From positions 77,323,168-77,387,167 of the forward strand of contig OX235270.1 in assembly GCA_944472135.2 (NCBI GenBank): 64,000 nt of DNA. The letters run 5' to 3'. Source of the DNA: Trichobilharzia regenti (taxonomy: Eukaryota > Platyhelminthes > Trematoda > Strigeidida > Schistosomatidae). The position numbers were made by a program, and so were the translations under genes. The number at the start of each line of letters is the position of its first letter. Position 1 is the stretch's first letter. Shown here in pieces: positions 42,061 through 53,770 of the stretch. The notes below the pieces were generated by a model. The model was not told the origin of the DNA, did not search any database, and was given only the letters and a program-made list of their open reading frames with translations.

Positions 42061-43728
42061 CATAAGCTTTAGACGCATTAATTAATGGATTTCTACTGCT
42101 TGTGGGTATTTTCTTCGAGTGAGGAAGGTTTTTGAATTTCAGTTGTTCCGACAGGAGTTGTGAATATTAACTGCTCAGCAACATTATGGATATAAGTTTT
42201 CCACACTATCTTAGGAAAGTTGGGTTTTGGTTAGTGAGGCATATATGGTGCCCGACGAGCGTACATCTGTCCATGTGATGTTGTGGTGAGTTACACGTTT
42301 TCATGTTGATTGAGCGTATAAGGTAGGGTGGAGTTAAAGGAATGCATGTGCGATATGGCCCAGAATTCATGTGAAGTGACACATGGCTACATCTGAAGGT
42401 GCGTATGTAAGGTATCGATTTCGTCAGCCTTTCGTCCAAGCGACTCAATGGGTCGCCTCCATATTTAACAAATGCCCAGTCCATGAATTCTACTCGTACC
42501 TGTGAGACACAAGGAATACACTGCATGTATATGGTGCCGTGTTACAGTAGAGTCACTCACCTCACGGGTAAATCACACTTAATATCAGTATTCCCGATTT
42601 AAGTACAAAAGGGAATTCGAATGCGTTACGATTGCTTTTGGCTGGATTCCTCAGCACCAAGTATCATTCACTATCAGAGTGGATTCAAGAAACCCAGCAA
42701 CGTGTGTTAAGTACTGGTCGAGTAATTAATAGTCATGACGAAAGACGGCGGAAGCCAGAAAACCACCAGATTCACGATGATACTTGTATTTTTTCAAACA
42801 AGGAAAATTAATGTCACACAAGTGTATGAGCGAATGTTCAAAAATGAACGAATCAATAGAGAGTTTTAACATGATTGGTTGTAATGTCATATGACAACAA
42901 GGTCATACATATTTGTTTAGTTGGTGGACAGACGAAAGCATATTGTCAGTTATAATGGAATATCGACCCACATACACAGCAAAATATAATTGACTGTCAA
43001 CAACAAAACACACACCATATTGGTACGTATCTGAATGATTCTGAGCTCCCCCAAATTCGAATTAAAGCATTTCGCTTATTCATGTTGTATATAGTAATGA
43101 ATACTTTCTTGTCTCTCTGCACGCGGCAGTTCATTACCCTATGTTTTTCTCCTGTTCGGAAATGAAACGTGTACATATATATTGTGTCATTAACTTCAGA
43201 TACACATTAATATATAAATATCATACGCCTTCTCTCTCACTTCTCCATGTAATAATAGTTTGATAGTTATTTACGAAAGCAGTAATGAATATTTCATGGG
43301 CCACGAGTAGCACTTGGTATTCAGCAGGGGTGTTGGCACTTTGTGATTGTAATTTAGAGAACTAATACGACAAGGTAGCTTTTTTCTAATATATACGCAC
43401 CTATCAACGCAGTGAAAAGATAATGACGAATTGTTATCACAAGCATTGTATTTACTATGGAGAGAATGTTATTACAGGCAAACTTCACAGTAACTTGTAC
43501 AAGTATTGCATGTCATTGCATCAGTAATATTAGCACACTAATTGTATTACGACCAAATGTAAATGATTTAAAGGCATCGTAACAATAACTTTGCGGGAGG
43601 TAGATGTATTGAAAGACTGCTTGCCGCCACTATGTATGACGACATCTGGTAGAATGCCTACGGAGACTGACAACCTGCAATGAGGAAGACAAAGAGGAAA
43701 CAACTAGGAGACACATAACACACAAGAT
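42061..43728. other. No gene recognised
   Basis: Only short unsupported frames. The segment ends at the first copy of a 387-bp direct repeat. Confidence 0.4.
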
Positions 43729-44115
43729 AAGTATTTTCGATATAAGTATAAAACTTGGGCACTGTGGTAGAGCATAACTCCATTATGGATACGATTTTAT
43801 TTTGATAAATCACAGTGTTGTACAGCAATATTATCTGATGACGTTTCCAGCACCAATTATTGCTCATAATCATATCAAGTCAGTCACAGAACTTTTCGCT
43901 TCATTCATACACATGAGTGTTTTAGATAAGCATACTACAGGGATAAAAGGTCACTCATCTCATTCACTTCTATTCACACTGTTTCTTACGTCCATGTTAC
44001 TAACTTTTGGTTGATGTTTTCCTCTTCGTTTCACTTTATTTGAACAATTTAAGGAATTGGGAAATGCATAGAGTACTTAGGAAACGGCACGAATAATTGT
44101 TTAGGCCAATTAACA
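43729..44115 (+). repeat. 387-bp direct repeat, left copy
   Basis: This is the same as 49840-50226 except for one base seen (TTTTCGATA against TTTTTGATA). The two copies abut the 5' and 3' ends of the CR1 element exactly, as a target-site duplication would. It contains no recognised gene. Confidence 0.85.
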
Positions 44116-44168
44116 CGTGTTTGCTCTGAAATTTATTTACTGCTTATTGTCTTATAATTCTTGAAATT

Positions 44169-45047
44169 ATGGTCCAAATCTCTAAAAAACGTGTTCGTAG
44201 AAACACAATTGTTTTAGATAGTGGCTCAAATTCGGTTATAACTGCATTACCGCCTGGTAATACAGTATCAACTACTAGCTCTCAAAATGGTTTGAGTGCA
44301 GATCTCACTCCTGTGATACAGGTGAAAGATGTTCTGTTAGAGAACTCTGAGTTCTGTAAACTAAACCTCCTTTTGAAAGATATGCAGAGGCAAGTAAGTG
44401 AAATTCAGAAAAAATTAGATCAGTTTGATAGTATGTCACTGCCAATCTCAAATACCACGGAGAGCCGTTCTGATATTGGCCAGGTTAAGTCTTTACTGGA
44501 TGTAACTCAAAACAAGCTTTTGAATTTAGACCCAATAGCCTGTCTTTTAAAAAGGCATCCTAAAATATCTCCAGACAACCTAAATAAAGCTGAAAATCTG
44601 ATTGACTGCTTGGCTACGGAGGTGATGAAGCGTATAACCTCTTCTCACCAAGCTATAGTTTACAACGTCCCAGATTCTCTGCCCCTGAAAACTGTAAGAC
44701 ACAAAATCCTGATTTGTTGCGGCATGGCTAGTGTTCCATGTGAATGCAAACGACTTCGTAAAAAGTCTAACCAGGCTAATTGCCCAATCATTTTTAAATT
44801 CAGTAATTCCCTTGATGCTAGTAAGTTTACTAAATGTCAGGATCACTTAAGACTGAATAGCAGTTATAAGTCTATAACCGTAGCTCAGGATAAAACACCG
44901 TGTCAGCGCAGAATAATGCGTAGTAATAACCTGGTCACCTCCTCTAGCTTTGATTTACCAAAAAAGGATCGTGCACAGCAACAGACACCTAGTGCTGAAA
45001 CTAGCATTCAGCAAACTACACAACAAACACCCTGCCAATGGAACTAG
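44169..45047 (+). CDS. CR1-type ORF1 with coiled coil and RRM-like domain
   Basis: A 292-codon frame starting MVQISKKRVRR, homologous along its length to the ORF1 at 27254-28423. It shows a basic start, a heptad-like region near residues 55-90 (LNLLLKDMQRQVSEIQKKL) and the shared SHQAIVYNVPDSLPLKTV and CPIIFKFSNSLDASKF blocks. It is shorter than the 389-residue sister because the start of the linker differs. The frame is open, but the rest of the element is dead. Confidence 0.7.
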   Translation: MVQISKKRVRRNTIVLDSGSNSVITALPPGNTVSTTSSQNGLSADLTPVIQVKDVLLENSEFCKLNLLLKDMQRQVSEIQKKLDQFDSMSLPISNTTESRSDIGQVKSLLDVTQNKLLNLDPIACLLKRHPKISPDNLNKAENLIDCLATEVMKRITSSHQAIVYNVPDSLPLKTVRHKILICCGMASVPCECKRLRKKSNQANCPIIFKFSNSLDASKFTKCQDHLRLNSSYKSITVAQDKTPCQRRIMRSNNLVTSSSFDLPKKDRAQQQTPSAETSIQQTTQQTPCQWN

Positions 45048-45652
45048 GAACTGATTTAGATACCAGTACCCCTGTAAATAAAGCCTCATCGAAAGATGTT
45101 AAAATGACTAGAACTTCTGCAAGTTGTTCTAAGAAATTTCCCCCCAAACGTAGTAACCTCACCACGATGAACAAATTTCGCAGGGTTGAGACTAATGATG
45201 GGGAAGAATACTTTGTATTCAATAAGCCTGCTGAGAGTAAGAATGCCAACAAACCATCACTTGTTACGAAAAACTCCTCTCGAAACATAAGTATATCTGG
45301 AGGTGTTCCGCATGCTCCACCTTATAGAAAGTCAGGCTCCAAGACTCCTAAAGTCTTGCAGCCAAAGCACCTTCCTTCACAATTCCCTTTAAGTTATAAA
45401 AACAACCCGAAGGTGTATACCGGTATGACGAATAGCAGTTGGATGGGTAGACCTTTTGATGCTATGCCTTTTAACCGTCAACCTAGGCCCAACCTGTACT
45501 ACCCTTATATCCAGGAACACATGGTAAATTTTCCAGGTGTCCCGAATCACTGGTACGACCCATGGCACCTAGGACCACCTCATTGCACACCAACCCGATG
45601 TACAGACACCCAGTCCGACCTCCTTTTCATTCATAAATTCTTGCGGTGCTGA
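45038..45652 (+). CDS. Middle ORF of the CR1-like element
   Basis: A 204-codon Pro/Asn/Ser-rich frame whose ATG overlaps the ORF1 stop (ATGGAACTAG, 45038-45047) in the -1 frame. The sister element has a frame in the same relative place. No domain is recognised. The short overlap would suit termination-reinitiation. Confidence 0.5.
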   Translation: MELGTDLDTSTPVNKASSKDVKMTRTSASCSKKFPPKRSNLTTMNKFRRVETNDGEEYFVFNKPAESKNANKPSLVTKNSSRNISISGGVPHAPPYRKSGSKTPKVLQPKHLPSQFPLSYKNNPKVYTGMTNSSWMGRPFDAMPFNRQPRPNLYYPYIQEHMVNFPGVPNHWYDPWHLGPPHCTPTRCTDTQSDLLFIHKFLRC

Positions 45653-45689
45653 CGCACAAATAGATTTAGGTTATGGTGACATTTTAAGC

Positions 45690-48600
45690 CAGTTTGTAGT
45701 ATCCCGTGACTTATTCACGATATTGCTAATTAATGCACGTTCCTTAATCAATAAGATATCTGAACTAAGGACATTATTATTAGTCGCCAAGCCTACTGTA
45801 GCTCTGATTACTGAGTCATGGTGCTCATCCTCTGTACTTGATGTGCATATAGGTATCGATGATTACACTGTACACCGTGCAAACAGAGATTGCAAGCGTG
45901 GTGGAGGATGTCTCATATATATACATAACTCATTTGTAGTCAGTAAGGTGGAAGATGAAACAATGAATAATGTACCTGACTCACTCTGGGTTGTCTTACA
46001 TGGAGATAAGTACAAACTTCTCATAGGCTGTGTTTATCGAGCACCAAGCTCAACAAAAGAAACTGATGCGTTATTAGCTAAATCGTTTGCACACGCATCC
46101 TCGTTTAGTGCTAATTACAAAATAATTGCAGGGGACTTCAATCTTCCAGAAGTCAATTGGCTAACTAGTTCCGGCCCCCAACGCTTCGACGAATTACTTG
46201 CCACTATCGACTGTTATGGATGGCAACAACACGTCCAGACACCTACTCGTGGTGACAACATGTTGGACCTTGTTTTTTGTCATGACACAATCCCAGTATC
46301 CACGTATGTTGGTAATAGATTTTCCAGTAGTGACCATAGAATGGTACTCTGCTCTCTGCCTTTCTCACCACTAAATACAGGAAACAAACAAGACTCAGGA
46401 AGCACAATATGTCGTAGTTACAAATATACAGACTGGGGATTAGTCCAAGAACTTATTCGACTCTGTCAATGGGATGACTATTTTACCACTGACTCCCTGG
46501 AGGCCTTAGTAACCCTGTTTTACAGGAATGTTACCCTTTGTCTAGATACAGTTGCTCCAAAGAAAATAGTGAAATTAAGTAGACACCGAACTGAATATAT
46601 TCCAAGGGCACACCGTAATAAGTTAAGGAAGCTGAAGAAACAGTACTATTCCACTAAGGACATATCACTATTGCTCTCAATCCACGAGTCTCTTGAATCT
46701 CTCAAGCGCCTACGCTCTCAAAAGGACCTCGACGAAGAGTTAACGGCACTTGAAAGTACCTCCAAAGTTTATAACTTAACGGCACTTCTTAAAAAACGAA
46801 TGCAGTCGGCGAGGGAAATCCCATACTTACTTCACGACAAAGTAATCTACAATGAACCTGCCACTATCTGTGAACTCTTCAGTGATTGGTTTGCAAACTT
46901 TAGTTTAGAAACACATATGCCTGGTGAAACCGCCCCCTTACTATCTCTTCCCTTGAAAGCATTGTGTTCACTAATCAGTTAATAGTACAAGCAATTAAAA
47001 GCCTTAAACCTTCCACTAGTACGGGACCGGATGGCCTCGCTTCGATAATTTTCAAAAACAGTGGGTGTGATATACCCTGTTACTTCTTAAATTCTTCTCA
47101 ATATCTATGGACACTGGCACTTACCCTAGTGAGTGGAAAACTAGCTTCATAATTCCACATTACAAATCTGGTGATAGGGCAAACGTCCGCAATTACAGAC
47201 CCATAAATATAACCCCAGTTATCTCACGAATCATGGAGAAAGTTGTTGTCAATGGAGTTGAAGATTGAACGATCAATTCTTGGTTGTTTGCTTAAAATCA
47301 ACTTCCCCAATTTTCGCGGAGGCATCAATACGACAGTCATCGTCTCATCGGTCGCTGTTCAGAAAGAAGAGTGAAACATCGTCAGAAACCTTAGTTCGCT
47401 TATTCCTTTTATATGTTGGTGTAACAATAAACAAATATCAAGCGGCAGATCGGTGTTTTGGTTTTTGCGTCCGTTATAACTAAGCGTTTCTGAAATCTTC
47501 GAAGAGCAGCGTGGGCCCGAGCGTAGCGAGAGCTGGGCATTAACGGTTTATGAGACGTGATTGACAGTTGTAAAAGATCAATTGTCAGACTACCTACTTA
47601 GCGAAGATCTTGTTACAAGGTCTCAACACGGATTTCTCAAAAATAGATCCTGCGTTACTTGCCACTTCGACTTTTCCAACTGCATCACTAGTAGTCGCGA
47701 AGCCCGTAAGCTAGTCATTGTTCTCTACTTCGATATATCTAGGGCATTTGACATGGTATCTCCCAGTATTCTCTTTGAGAAGCTGTACTCATTTGGAATT
47801 CGCAACCCATTAATTAACTGGTTAAAATCATTTCTAAGCAACAGGGTACAAATAACCAAAGTTGGATCTGTATTGTCTCATCCTAGGCAGATCTCAAGTG
47901 GGGTTGTGCAAGGTAGTATACTAGGTCCACTTTTATTCACAGTTTACATTAACAGCATTTGCAAGTGCTTCCCCTCAGGTAAACCATTCCTATATGCTGA
48001 CGACCTCAAAGTCGTCTACTCCTGCTACACTCATGAATTAAGCGATATGGTTACTAAAATACATCTTGAACTAAGTAGCTTTGCAACGTGGTGTGCTGAA
48101 TCCTGTCTAAATTTTAACATTGACAAATGCGGCTGGATTTGTATCGGCAACAGTAAGCTTGATCTAGCTCTTGAAATAAATGGGCGAAAACTAGCCAAAA
48201 TCAACTCAGTCGTAGATCTCGGTATTAGGTACTCTAGTAACCTAACGTTCTCTGAACAGACTGATTATGCCAGATGTAAAACGCGAAAGCTGATAGGATG
48301 CATAACACGCAATTTCTTTCGTTGTGAAACTAGGGTTTTACTATGCAAAGTATGTGTCCGACCTATCTTAGAATACTGCCCGTTTATTCTTAGCGGACTT
48401 AGACAAAATGACAAACTTAAATTAGAGGGAGTGCAACGGCAGTTTACCTCAAGAACTCTTGGTTTAGAAAGTGGTCTGGAATACTATGAGCAACGCGACA
48501 GACTGAGATCAGAACCACTCTGGGAAACACGTCTTAAGCTAAACCTTATCTTTTACCACAAGTTAAATAATCTTCTTTTGCACTCCTCCGAGCCAATAAC

Positions 48601-48875
48601 TAAACCTACCACTGTCGCCAGTTACAATCTTAGAAATCATCACAACCTAGCTGCTATAGAGCACTGTCAGACTTACACGCGGTACAACATTTTCTTAAAT
48701 TAGTTTTCAGTCATTTGGAATAGACTACCAGCTAATGTGCGCGATACAAACACACTTCCGGTGTTCATCTCCTCAGTCACCAGACTGCTCAAAGATGACA
48801 ATGCACTTCTACGTTTGACTCTTACACCCTCTTTTTCACCCTACATAGATATTTTAAGTTCATTAAACGTGTAGT
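45690..48875 (+). pseudogene. CR1-type ORF2, broken
   Basis: The endonuclease half is open to 46982: LINARSLINK, TESWCSS, RGGGCLIYI, GCVYRAPS, GDFNLPEVNW, NMLDLVF and SSDHRMV. A frameshift lies near 46960 and another near 47100 before YRPINITPV. The solo LTR interrupts the frame at 47247. The reverse transcriptase resumes at 47567 with QHGFLKNRSC, YFDISRAFDMV, GVVQGSILGPLLF and YADD. An in-frame TAG at 48701-48703 precedes the C-terminal block VIWNRLPANVRD, which continues to about 48875. No initiating ATG is seen near 45723; the frame is open further upstream. Confidence 0.85.
47247..47566 (+). repeat. Solo LTR inside CR1 reverse transcriptase, target duplication GTTGT
   Basis: 320 bp, starting TGTCAATGGAG and ending GATTGACA, flanked by GTTGT at 47242-47246 and 47567-47571. 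It lacks about 45 bp of the usual LTR after CATCGTCAGAA. Removing it and one duplication restores continuity of the host element's frame (RIMEKVV to KDQLSDYLL). Confidence 0.92.
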
Positions 48876-49839
48876 TACAACAAACTACAATTATAAATTT
48901 TAGTATTATTGGAACTAGATGATAAACATTTCTACACAGGACAGTAATATTAGTTCACACATAATATAAAAGTTAGCATAACGGGAATAGTTAGTTAATG
49001 AACAAAAATAAGCATAGTTACAAAACAGTATATATATGTATATATTTATTAATCACTCCTTCGGGACTCCCGTTGCTTTCTTTTGCGTTGCTGTTGTTTG
49101 TCTTTTTTCTCTCTCACCATTTCAGCTTCCATTTGACTTTTTGAATGAGAATGAATAATGTGGATATTTGACCATTTACAATGACAAATGATCTGCAAAC
49201 ATTATTGGTCCCGTATCTTTCAGTTGCCTGGTTAATAACGAATTAACTTTCTCCACGACGCAACCTGGATTACATTTGTGGAATATACTCTTATACCAAT
49301 GGAAAAGTATCTATTTGTAATACAACGTCACGGTTGTAGCTTATAACATAACTGATCGTATCTGTAAAAATAGCTTCCTTATTACCCAATTTGGATATAA
49401 ATCAAATCAAAAATAAGATTCGGATTTGTACACACCTAAGTTATATTGTGGAATAACTTCAAGCTTTATTTTTTCCCGAGTATTTTTAATCCATCCAAAA
49501 CATACTTGGGTTTGTTTGTTAATGCGAAGACAATATTCCTATATTTCATGATGTGCTCCATTGAATGACTGGTTATCATATTGTTCCCACAGACCTAATA
49601 CAAAAACGCCAGCAACCATGTAACTTGACCATAAACCAAATTTATGAAATTTATGTAATGCTTATCCATGCCTGTATATTTGGTGTGTCCTACACAAGTA
49701 GGAAAAAATGTGTATTTTATTAAAACATTATTATTAATTATGATTGCTAATCGTATATGTAATTTATCATATTGATGATGCCTGTAAACTGGCGTCTCTC
49801 ATGTACAAAATGAGAATATACTATTATTATTATTAAGAG
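48876..49839 (+). other. 3' UTR and tail of the CR1-like element
   Basis: Noncoding. It includes the family block GATGATGCCTGTAAACTGGC (49773-49792), seen reversed near 37640 and 41255, and ends in (ATT)n. A TA-rich run lies at 49029-49045. Confidence 0.65.
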
Positions 49840-50226
49840 AAGTATTTTTGATATAAGTATAAAACTTGGGCACTGTGGTAGAGCATAACTCCATTATGGA
49901 TACGATTTTATTTTGATAAATCACAGTGTTGTACAGCAATATTATCTGATGACGTTTCCAGCACCAATTATTGCTCATAATCATATCAAGTCAGTCACAG
50001 AACTTTTCGCTTCATTCATACACATGAGTGTTTTAGATAAGCATACTACAGGGATAAAAGGTCACTCATCTCATTCACTTCTATTCACACTGTTTCTTAC
50101 GTCCATGTTACTAACTTTTGGTTGATGTTTTCCTCTTCGTTTCACTTTATTTGAACAATTTAAGGAATTGGGAAATGCATAGAGTACTTAGGAAACGGCA
50201 CGAATAATTGTTTAGGCCAATTAACA
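49840..50226 (+). repeat. 387-bp direct repeat, right copy
   Basis: The second copy of 43729-44115, starting AAGTATTTTTGATATAAG and ending CCAATTAACA. The original target sequence continues from 50227 (TTAGTGAGTTG). Confidence 0.85.
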
Positions 50227-51066
50227 TTAGTGAGTTGTGACACCACGCATCTGCAGTGACAAAGCTGACTGAATGAGTTTTAACATGGAAATGAGCACAG
50301 AAGTGTGGCATTTCGATTCGTGACATTCCACACTTGAAAATTACTATATTTAGTTGGTAATAAGCAAAACATATTTCATCAGATGGGTTTCGACTTTGCA
50401 TTTGATGTACGCAATAAAATTAACTAATTCATGAGATATAACGAGACAGAGTGGGAGAGTTATCTCGGGTAGGAGGAGAAATTGTTGCAAGATAACTCTT
50501 TTTTCAGTTAGACAAGAACCAAGTGAGAAAATACGACTATCATTTGTTGACATTTTGCTTATTTTTATCCACGTTTTAGCATTTCATTATACCTGGACTA
50601 TAGATCATTCTGACAGACTGACTTTCAACATAGAAGCTTGCACACAAGTGCACCCGCTTAAGTTAGCACATTACATGTAGCACACAAAGGTAGAAAAAAA
50701 AGAAATTAAATGTCACTATAATGAGCATAAATGTGATGAAAAACAAACAGTCATATGGAAAAAATATAAGGGTTGCTCAGATATGTGAGACAACATAGAG
50801 TGAATGCATCTGTGTCATTAACAACGTTTGGAGTCACATTTCTACTTAACACAAAGCTTAACCCCAATATTACTCATCATATTAGACTACTTAACACAGA
50901 AGAAAGGGTACAGACACTACGATCAAAAACCAGTAGTCTTTTCATATCTTCCAGTTTCAATGGTCACTTATCTCAGCCCAAGTGGACAATACCGTCAGCA
51001 TACACTAAGTTGACAAGACTGTTCCCAGGTAAGGGCCTAAAGTGAGTAACAGACAATTCGGTTAAT
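50227..51066 (-). pseudogene. Decayed reverse-transcriptase relic 1
   Basis: 50985-51045 on the minus strand resembles the region of the RTE reverse transcriptase around the NNLVDLEYADD segment (61020-61055): CAGCATACACTAAGTTGACAAGACTGTTCCC here. The stretch 50560-50840 is related to 52790-53040, so two diverged copies of one decayed element lie in the same orientation. No open frame remains. Confidence 0.4.
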
Positions 51067-51071
51067 ACATT

Positions 51072-51430
51072 TGTCAATGGAGTTGAAGATTGAACGATCA
51101 ATTCTTGGTTGTTTGCTCAAAATCAACTTCCCCAATTTTCGCGGAGGCATCAATATTACAGTCATCGTCTCATCGGTCGCTGTTCAGAAAGAAGTCAGCA
51201 GTAAACGATCAGAAGTAATCTTGTGATTTATTATTGTAATATTTGTTCACAGACCTTAGTTGTAACATTTTTTATATGTTGGTGTTACAATAAAGAATTC
51301 TCGAGTGGCCAATCGGTGTTTTGGTTTTTGCGTCCGTTATTACTAAGCGTTTCTGAAAAACTTCAAGGAACAGCGTGGGCCCGAGCGTAGCAAGAGCTGG
51401 GCATTGACGGTTTACGAGACGTGACTGACA
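51072..51430 (+). repeat. Solo LTR with target duplication ACATT
   Basis: 359 bp, starting TGTCAATGGAG and ending GACTGACA, flanked by ACATT at 51067-51071 and 51431-51435. It is inserted in the first decayed reverse-transcriptase relic. Confidence 0.92.
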
Positions 51431-51435
51431 ACATT

Positions 51436-53770
51436 TATGATGAAATTGAACTAAAATAAGGACGACAGTTGTAGAAATGAGCCTTGTACTACGTCCTTCT
51501 TTGAAATATCAGTTCCTTCATAGTTTAGTTTTAGTAATAAGTGAAAGGAATGCAGTCTACAGATTCATGAAATTTGCATACTGACGTACTACTTTCCTAG
51601 AATCCTAGTTGATGTCTCCTCAGGAAAGTGGGAAATGAGCATTCCACTTGCGTAAACTCAATAGGCTGTGAACTGCTGGCAATGAAAACGACAACAATTT
51701 TTGTTATTACTTAATTCCAAAAACGATCACATAATCTTTTATTCTGACTTCTGGTTCCATCAGATGAAATTAAAGGGAAGAGCTGAGAATAGAGGGGATG
51801 TTGAGGGTTAGACAGTATAGATTTAGACCATTTCTCACATGAGTTTAGATGTCTTGTAAGTAATGCATTAACGAGTTGACTAAATGGTACACCACCTGCC
51901 CTACTGACAACCTTAATACCTTGCACAATACGACATAGTCGTTTTTGAGTAATTCAGAAAAGAATAAGGGGGAGCAGTTAAGACCAATGCAAGAGTTAAC
52001 AAGTTGTAAAAAGAGAGGTTGAATGATTCCTGGTTGTCTTGACTACATAACATGGTAGGCTAGACTGAAGAAATCGACAAGATATAGAATGACCAAGAAG
52101 GACCTGAGGATAGATTTACTCCAAGGTATTTTCTGTTAGACTTAGTTTCTGTTTCAGTGCCCTCTTTGATACAAACATCTTGTGAACGACACAGTTCTTG
52201 CAGTTCACGCTTATGAGTGAGGGGAAAGTTAACTGCCTGACATTTAGAGGGATTTAACGCAAGACCACGTACCTTAGACTACAGACAGGAACCAGTTAAG
52301 TTTGCTGCAGTCACATTGTAACATGACACGAAGTGAGACGGTCAGATCAACAGCGTATTTGACGAAGTTGCTCTCATTAGAAAGATAAAAGTCATGTAAG
52401 ACGAGAGAGAAAAAAGAAAAGGAGGGATAAAAATACCCTGAGGAACACCAGCTTCAGCAAGCGAGGCGGAAGATTTACCCTAATATACAGTATGCTGCAT
52501 TCCATTCGAGAAATGATAATGCAACCAATCAACTACCCAGGACCCGTGTTTGCACGCCTGAAACCTTATTCAGCTAAAGTAATCTAGGTCCTGAGTCAAC
52601 AACCACGGCATATGCTGATTGAAAGCTTAGCACAAAAGTGACAAAGCACAAAAAACACTTGCAAAGTAGGAGACGAGTCCCGGATGGAAGAAGAGATTAC
52701 TGAAAGGTATCCATTTTTCATTTGGCAAAGAACACGATTAAGAACTACATTTGTCATTTGCTGAAATTTTGGAAATCATTTATCAATGTTTCGCATTTAG
52801 TTATGCCTAGACTGTGTCATTCTGACTAGCTTTCAGTATGAGTTTGCAGAGAAGTCCACCTATTTAATTTACCACATTCCATTTAGCACACAAACGTAGA
52901 GATATAGAACTAAATGGAAGTTTACCGAGAGAAAATGTGAGGGAGAATAAATAGTGACAAGGAAAAACATGAGTTGAATAGACACGTGAGATTACACAGA
53001 GTGAATGCATCTGTGCCATTAAAAAAGATTTGCAGTCATATATGTAGTAGTTCTTCTAGCTGACTGTCAACGATTTTATGAACCAATACCAGTTTTTCAT
53101 TTGACCGACCCAAACACATTTTGAATCTTAACATGTGCTGGCTAACATTCTCCCTCGAGGAAGGCGATGGCTTGGTATGCCAGTATATGTTCTAGCCATC
53201 TCAATCTATTCAGCTTCCCTACCTTGAAGACTAACTTACCTTCCCCACCTAAACATTTATGCGTAACCTCAACAGCACTCGCCATATTATACTGCTTTAC
53301 TCATGAGATAGAACGCGGACACCTATAATCAAATACCGGTATTATTTTCATATTTTCCGGCATCAGAGGTTACTTCTCATAGTCTGATGGACATTATCAT
53401 CAGCAAACTGTAAGTTGATGAGACTATTCCCTAGTAAGACTGTAAAGTCAATTACAGACTATTCTACTAATATATGTGGGACTGAATTGAACTGACATAA
53501 GGATGACAGTTTAAGAATTCAGCCTTGTGTCACATCCCACTCGGAAATGTGTTTTCTCGGATAATTCGCAAACAGTAATCACTGTATAGAAAACATTTCT
53601 GTAGACTTTATGAAACTCATAAACTGACGCACTACTTTTGCAGGCACTACAGTGTTTCCTCAATAAAGCGAGATTTCTATATTTCGGCTGCATAAAACGA
53701 GTAAGTGGTACCCTGGCCATACCAGTGACTACAACAAGTCTAGGAATTATGCACTGCAACGTTTGCTTTA
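51436..53770 (-). pseudogene. Decayed non-LTR reverse-transcriptase relic 2
   Basis: On the minus strand near 52445-52330 a degraded reverse transcriptase can be read: GVPQGIFIPPFLFSLVL, then KYAVDLT where KYADDLT is expected. The aspartate of the catalytic box is lost and stops occur throughout. 53365-53450 again matches the RTE-like NNLVDL segment, and 53470-53670 is related to 51440-51640. It appears to be a second old copy of the element in 50227-51640. Confidence 0.45.

Larger units (their letters stand above)
44116..49839 (+). mobile_element. Full-length but disabled CR1-like element
   Basis: A plus-strand element with a 53-base leader, ORF1 (44169-45047), a middle ORF (45038-45652), a broken ORF2 (about 45690-48875), a 3' UTR of about 960 bp and an (ATT)n tail at 49821-49835. 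It is the same family as the nested element at 22496-28480. A solo LTR sits in the reverse-transcriptase region (47247-47566). The flanking 387-bp repeats define its ends. Confidence 0.85.

Noticed and set aside
43802..44014. 70-codon frame repeated at 49913-50125 as a conserved small gene
   Set aside because: It is repeated only because the whole 387-bp flank was duplicated at the CR1 insertion.
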